Below are positions 33,388 to 36,181 of a DNA stretch of 36,181 nucleotides, one piece after another (the first letter of the stretch is position 1; each line of letters starts with the position of its first letter). The notes beneath the pieces are model-generated. The model had not been told where the DNA came from. It ran no database searches and worked only from the letters and a program-made list of their open reading frames with translations. The position numbers and the translations under genes were made by a program. The stretch comes from Polyangium sp. 15x6 (GTDB lineage: Bacteria > Myxococcota_A > Polyangia > Polyangiales > Polyangiaceae), in NCBI RefSeq assembly GCF_029960785.1, contig NZ_JASBQE010000114.1, forward strand, positions 1-36,181, read 5' to 3'.

Positions 33388-33416
33388 AATCTACGGAGAG
33401 CGCGTCATCCTGTCAA
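33388..33416 (-). promoter_or_regulatory. Sigma-70-type promoter for the unknown gene and mglA
   Basis: On the minus strand, TTGACA (complement of 33411-33416) is followed after exactly 17 bases by TAGATT (complement of 33388-33393), a close match to the consensus. A start near 33381 gives a leader of about 155 bases before GTG 33226. The -35 box overlaps the stop codon of the preceding gene (33413-33415). Among the few recognisable promoters in the window it is the strongest. Confidence 0.6.
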
Positions 33417-34255
33417 GCTCGCCCGTCAACTTCCTGGGCCGCGACCGAGATCTCCGCGTAGGTCGCCCGGATCTCCTTGGCGAGCTTCTCGGGGAGCACG
33501 TGCGCGCGCCGGAGCGCCTCCTCGCTGAACGGAAGCGCCGTGACCGGCGCGCCTCCGTCCGAATAGAGGTTCGCGAGGAGGTCGAGGAGCCAGGGCTCAC
33601 CCGGGAGAATGGAGAGGCCGAGGAGCGTGATCCGCGCCGCGAGCTCGTAATGGCCCTCCGTGGCGTGCTTCGAGGCAAACATGGCGAAGAGGCCAACGAG
33701 CTGCTGGATCTGCGGAAAGGTCATGACGTGGCCGATGAGCTCGAGGCCGGCCTTGTAGGTCTGCTCCATGAGCACGCCCTGATCGACGCCGAGCACCGCC
33801 TGCTCCGCGGCCGTGACAAAGACGGTGCCGATGCGCTTCGCGAGCTCGTAGGGCAAGAGCTCGAGCGCGCGGCCCCGCGCGGAGATGATCGCCCGCTCGT
33901 AATCGACGAGCGCGCTCGCCATGGCCCCGCGGCTGCCACCCGCCGCGAGCGCGAGGTATTTCTTTTCGGTCTCGAGATCGTCGAGCACAAACTCGCGCTC
34001 GTCGACGTCGAGCCGCCGGACGAGCGTCTCGCCGGGGTAGAGGACGAGATCGAGGACGATGGGCTCGTCCTCGTGGTTCGTGACGATGTGATGGCGGCCG
34101 GAACTCACGTTGCAGAAGCCGCGGGTGCCCTGCGCCGTGAGGCGGCGGAAATCGCCGCGCATGCCGTCGATGGCGCAATCGCTCCAGGTGTTGTCGCGGA
34201 GGACAAGGACGCCGCCGGTGCGGGCTATCGAGAGGTCGTCTTGCTCGCGGTACAT
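33413..34255 (-). CDS. Unknown protein, beta-rich N-terminus and TPR-like helical C-terminus
   Basis: A 280-residue protein without signal peptide, starting at ATG 34255. Residues 1-90 look like a small beta-sandwich, somewhat PEGA-like: GVLVLRDNTWSDCAIDGMRG, GFCNVSSGRHHIVTNHEDEP, YPGETLVRRLDVDEREFVL. From about 105 the protein is helical, with TPR-like spacing (ELAARITLLGLSILPGEPWL, then LLANLYSDGG). I do not recognise a named family. The Gly-rich lipoprotein gene ends 26 bases upstream, so the two may be co-transcribed. Its stop codon carries the -35 box of the next promoter. A cytoplasmic adaptor role is a guess. Confidence 0.68.
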   Translation of the reverse strand: MYREQDDLSIARTGGVLVLRDNTWSDCAIDGMRGDFRRLTAQGTRGFCNVSSGRHHIVTNHEDEPIVLDLVLYPGETLVRRLDVDEREFVLDDLETEKKYLALAAGGSRGAMASALVDYERAIISARGRALELLPYELAKRIGTVFVTAAEQAVLGVDQGVLMEQTYKAGLELIGHVMTFPQIQQLVGLFAMFASKHATEGHYELAARITLLGLSILPGEPWLLDLLANLYSDGGAPVTALPFSEEALRRAHVLPEKLAKEIRATYAEISVAAQEVDGRA

Positions 34256-34281
34256 GAGGGCCGCACGCTAGCACGGCCGGG

Positions 34282-35616
34282 TCAAGGCAGGGTGGCGATC
34301 GCGATCCGGCCCGAGGCGCTGCCCGCGAATGCGCGGGGGAGCCACGCGCCGCCGACGAGGCGCGTCGAATACACGCTGTTCAGGTTGTCGGCGTAAATCA
34401 TTTCGGCCTCGGCCCCCTTGCCGCCGCGCGTGATGGCCGGCGGCACGACGAGGACCGGATTCCCCCCGCCCGCGCCCTGCACCGGGACGGTCCAGGTCGG
34501 CGCGTCGCCGGTCGAGAGCCGCGCCGTGTAGAGGCGCTGATCCGTGCCGCGATACGCGAGCAGCGCGCCGCCGCCGGGCAGCGGCGCGAGGCTCGGCTGA
34601 TCGAGCGAGGAGGCGCCCTCGATGGGCTGGGGGTTCGTCCAGACGATCCCCTTGCGGGACATCCAGTGCAAGCTGCCCGCCTCGTTCGCGAAGACCGCGA
34701 CGAGCTCGGGGCCGGCGTCGAGCGCGACGATGCCGGGCGTCGCGGGAGCAGCCTTTCCGGCGATCGGGTGCGGCGTCGGGGCCGACCAGGCGCCGCCGGC
34801 ACGCGATTGATCGTAAAAGGTCCCGTCCGCGCCGACGAACGCGATCACGGGCGCATTGCCGATCGCCGCCACGGCCGGCGGGTTCGGGCCCGACGATGGC
34901 TGTCCGTTCGCGGTGATCGACTCCTTCTTGCTCACCCAGAGCTTGTTCTGGAGGCGGCCATAATAATAAAATCCGTCCGTGCCCCGGTAGACGAGGTGCC
35001 CGATGCCGCCGGCCGCCGCGACCTGCGGCCCGCCCTGGCTCGCGAGGCCCGCCTCCAGCGCCGGCGGGGCTTCGTTGAACCCGGGCGTCCACGCCCCGGC
35101 CGAATAAGACGCGACCCGCAGCTCGCCCCCGACGCTCGATCGGAGCACGCAGATGACGGTGCCGACGCCGTCGGAGGCGAGGCCGATCGCGTCCGTGGTC
35201 TGGGCCTGCCAGGGCGTCGACTTCGGCGCGCCCGATTCCAGGTCCGTCTCGTTCGCGATGACGGCGCTGCCGCTGCCGTACACGCTGACGACCTTCGTCG
35301 CCGTGCCATTCTGCGCGCCGCCGCCCATTCCCCCGCCGCCGCCGCTGCCCGCCGATCCGCCTGCCCCGCCCGAGCCGGCCATCATCCCGCCCGCCCCGCC
35401 CGCTCCACCCGTCCCGCCGGGGCCGACCATCGTCCCGCCCGACCCGCCCGCGCCGCCCGACCCGCCCTGAGCGCCATCGCCGCCTTCGCCGCCGCCACCC
35501 ACGCCGGGCGTCTCGTTACTCGCCGCGCAGGCGATCGGGCCGGCGGCGGCCAGGGAAACGAGGCCCGAGAACAGGAGGGCCGAACGGAGAACCGCCAATC
35601 GAGGAAGGAAGCGCAT
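34282..35616 (-). CDS. Exported Gly-rich-linker protein with propeller-like repeats
   Basis: A 444-residue protein. ATG 35616 has GAGG upstream and starts a long export signal ending AAAGPIACAAS; the Cys could be lipidated, although Pro at -3 is unusual. Residues about 35-105 are almost pure Gly/Ala/Ser with Met and Pro (GGAGGSGGTMVGPGG), a flexible linker typical of myxobacterial surface proteins. Residues about 110-444 contain repeats of roughly 50-60 residues of similar build (LVYRGTDGFYYYGRLQN, IAFVGADGTFYDQSRAGGAW, LAYRGTDQRLYTARLSTG, MIYADNLNSVYSTRLVGGAW), fitting a beta-propeller such as those of lectins or sialidase-like folds. No catalytic Asp-box motif is clear. A binding role at the cell surface is likely but unproven. 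Confidence 0.75.
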   Translation of the reverse strand: MRFLPRLAVLRSALLFSGLVSLAAAGPIACAASNETPGVGGGGEGGDGAQGGSGGAGGSGGTMVGPGGTGGAGGAGGMMAGSGGAGGSAGSGGGGGMGGGAQNGTATKVVSVYGSGSAVIANETDLESGAPKSTPWQAQTTDAIGLASDGVGTVICVLRSSVGGELRVASYSAGAWTPGFNEAPPALEAGLASQGGPQVAAAGGIGHLVYRGTDGFYYYGRLQNKLWVSKKESITANGQPSSGPNPPAVAAIGNAPVIAFVGADGTFYDQSRAGGAWSAPTPHPIAGKAAPATPGIVALDAGPELVAVFANEAGSLHWMSRKGIVWTNPQPIEGASSLDQPSLAPLPGGGALLAYRGTDQRLYTARLSTGDAPTWTVPVQGAGGGNPVLVVPPAITRGGKGAEAEMIYADNLNSVYSTRLVGGAWLPRAFAGSASGRIAIATLP

Positions 35617-35687
35617 GTCGATGACCTCGCAGGAGAAGGGTGGCTCGAAGCCGGAGGAGTATGGCGCGCAGGCGAGGCGAGACAAGC

Positions 35688-36181
35688 TCAGGGCGTGAAG
35701 CGGATCGAATAACTGACCATCGTCTTTTTGCCGCCCTTCGGCCGTAGAAATTCGATGGCTTCGAAAACGCCGACGACGCAAGGCACGAAACCTTCGCCCT
35801 TGAGCGCCGTGCGGGGGTGGGAGACCTGGGCCTTGCCGCCCTTGCCGTCGACGAGGAGGTCGACGCCGAAATCGCCGCCTTTCTTGAGATCGTCGACCTT
35901 GGCGAAGCAGCGGCGGAGTTCGTCGAAATGAGGCTCGACCGAGCGATTGAAAGGCGCCTTCGTGGCGTCGTCGTTCGGCCCGCCGCCGATGTGCATTCCG
36001 ATGTTCTTGACCTTGACGGCCGGGAGCGGCTCGGCCTCGGGCGGCGGCGCCTCCGGGGCCGCCGCGGAGGCGGACGTGGAAGGGGCGGCCGAGGCCACGG
36101 GCTCGGGCGCGGCGGCGGACGCAGACGCGGGCGCGGCGGCGGACGCGGGCGCAGGCGCGACGGCGGACGCGGACGCGGGCG
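35688..36181 (-). CDS. AgmX/PglI C-terminal domain protein (5' truncated by window edge)
   Basis: The frame is open from the right edge of the window to a TGA at 35688-35690. The part seen begins with an Ala/Ser/Pro-rich low-complexity stretch of about 55 residues, then ends in a domain of about 110 residues: VKVKNIGMHIGGGPND, FNRSVEPHFDELRRCFAKVD, KGGDFGVDLLVDGKGGKAQV, FVPCVVGVFEAIEFLRPKGG, VSYSIRF. The pattern of a helix with RC, a G-x-V-x-L strand, a late Cys-V and a final aromatic-Pro-Gly with a V-x-Y-x-I-x-F strand is that of the AgmX/PglI-type C-terminal domain common in myxobacteria and similar in form to TonB ends. The true start lies outside. Function of this copy is unknown. Confidence 0.72.
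   Translation of the reverse strand, partial: PASASAVAPAPASAAAPASASAAAPEPVASAAPSTSASAAAPEAPPPEAEPLPAVKVKNIGMHIGGGPNDDATKAPFNRSVEPHFDELRRCFAKVDDLKKGGDFGVDLLVDGKGGKAQVSHPRTALKGEGFVPCVVGVFEAIEFLRPKGGKKTMVSYSIRFTP

Noticed and set aside
31649-34396. Plus-strand open frame of 915 codons opposite mglA and its neighbours
   Set aside because: Shadow of three minus-strand genes; mglA motifs and ribosome sites support the minus strand.

Overview
The window is very GC-rich (about 70% by eye, with strongly G/C third codon positions) and reads as chromosome of a myxobacterium, most likely order Polyangiales (Polyangium/Sorangium-like). Evidence: a MYXO-CTERM tail at the left edge, an MglA polarity GTPase, an AgmX/PglI-type C-terminal domain at the right edge, and many predicted lipoproteins with Gly/Ala/Pro-rich linkers. 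I see no tRNA, rRNA, CRISPR array or intact insertion sequence. Genes are tightly packed and no gap exceeds 300 bases.

Layout. 1-3.5 kb: tail of a MYXO-CTERM surface protein, a von Willebrand A lipoprotein and a second lipoprotein whose GTG start abuts a hairpin. 3.5-6.1 kb (minus): a membrane-anchored TPR protein with a HEPN-like N-terminal motif. 6.3-8.5 kb (plus): an N-terminal glutamine amidohydrolase (NTAQ1 type), then a PAS-STAS (RsbR-like) gene overlapping a small STAS/SEC14-like gene. 8.5-8.6 kb: four consecutive hairpins between convergent genes. 8.6-14.6 kb (minus): a lipoprotein and two large overlapping envelope genes that look like diverged tandem paralogues, one with a LysM module. 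14.6-18.5 kb: a carotenoid cleavage oxygenase, a rhodanese, a dispersed-type palindrome, a lipoprotein with cysteine every fourth residue, and an orphan DUF433 protein.

18.6-23.1 kb is a clear metabolic operon, zwf-opcA-pgl-glk: glucose phosphorylation and the first two oxidative pentose phosphate steps plus the G6PDH assembly factor. Its zwf-opcA-pgl order is the one known from actinobacteria. 23.1-27.7 kb holds a RimJ-like acetyltransferase, a lower-GC gap, a 1054-residue STAND NTPase with 14 WD40-type blades, and a small sigma-70-family factor. The sigma gene overlaps the 3' end of a formylglycine-enzyme-like lipoprotein that lacks the catalytic cysteine pair. 28.9-31.5 kb encodes a two-gene respiratory module: a CydA-superfamily subunit fused to a cytochrome c domain and a second polytopic subunit that is not recognisably CydB. 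31.5-33.2 kb (minus) is mglA downstream of an unknown gene instead of mglB, with a good sigma-70-type promoter inside the stop codon of the gene before. The right end holds an unknown protein, a Gly-rich propeller-like lipoprotein and the truncated AgmX/PglI-type protein.

The best candidates for something under-described are the cytochrome-c-fused oxidase pair, the bacterial NTAQ1, the MglA plus unknown partner pair, the LysM-containing tandem paralogues, and the Cys-X3-Cys lattice lipoprotein.
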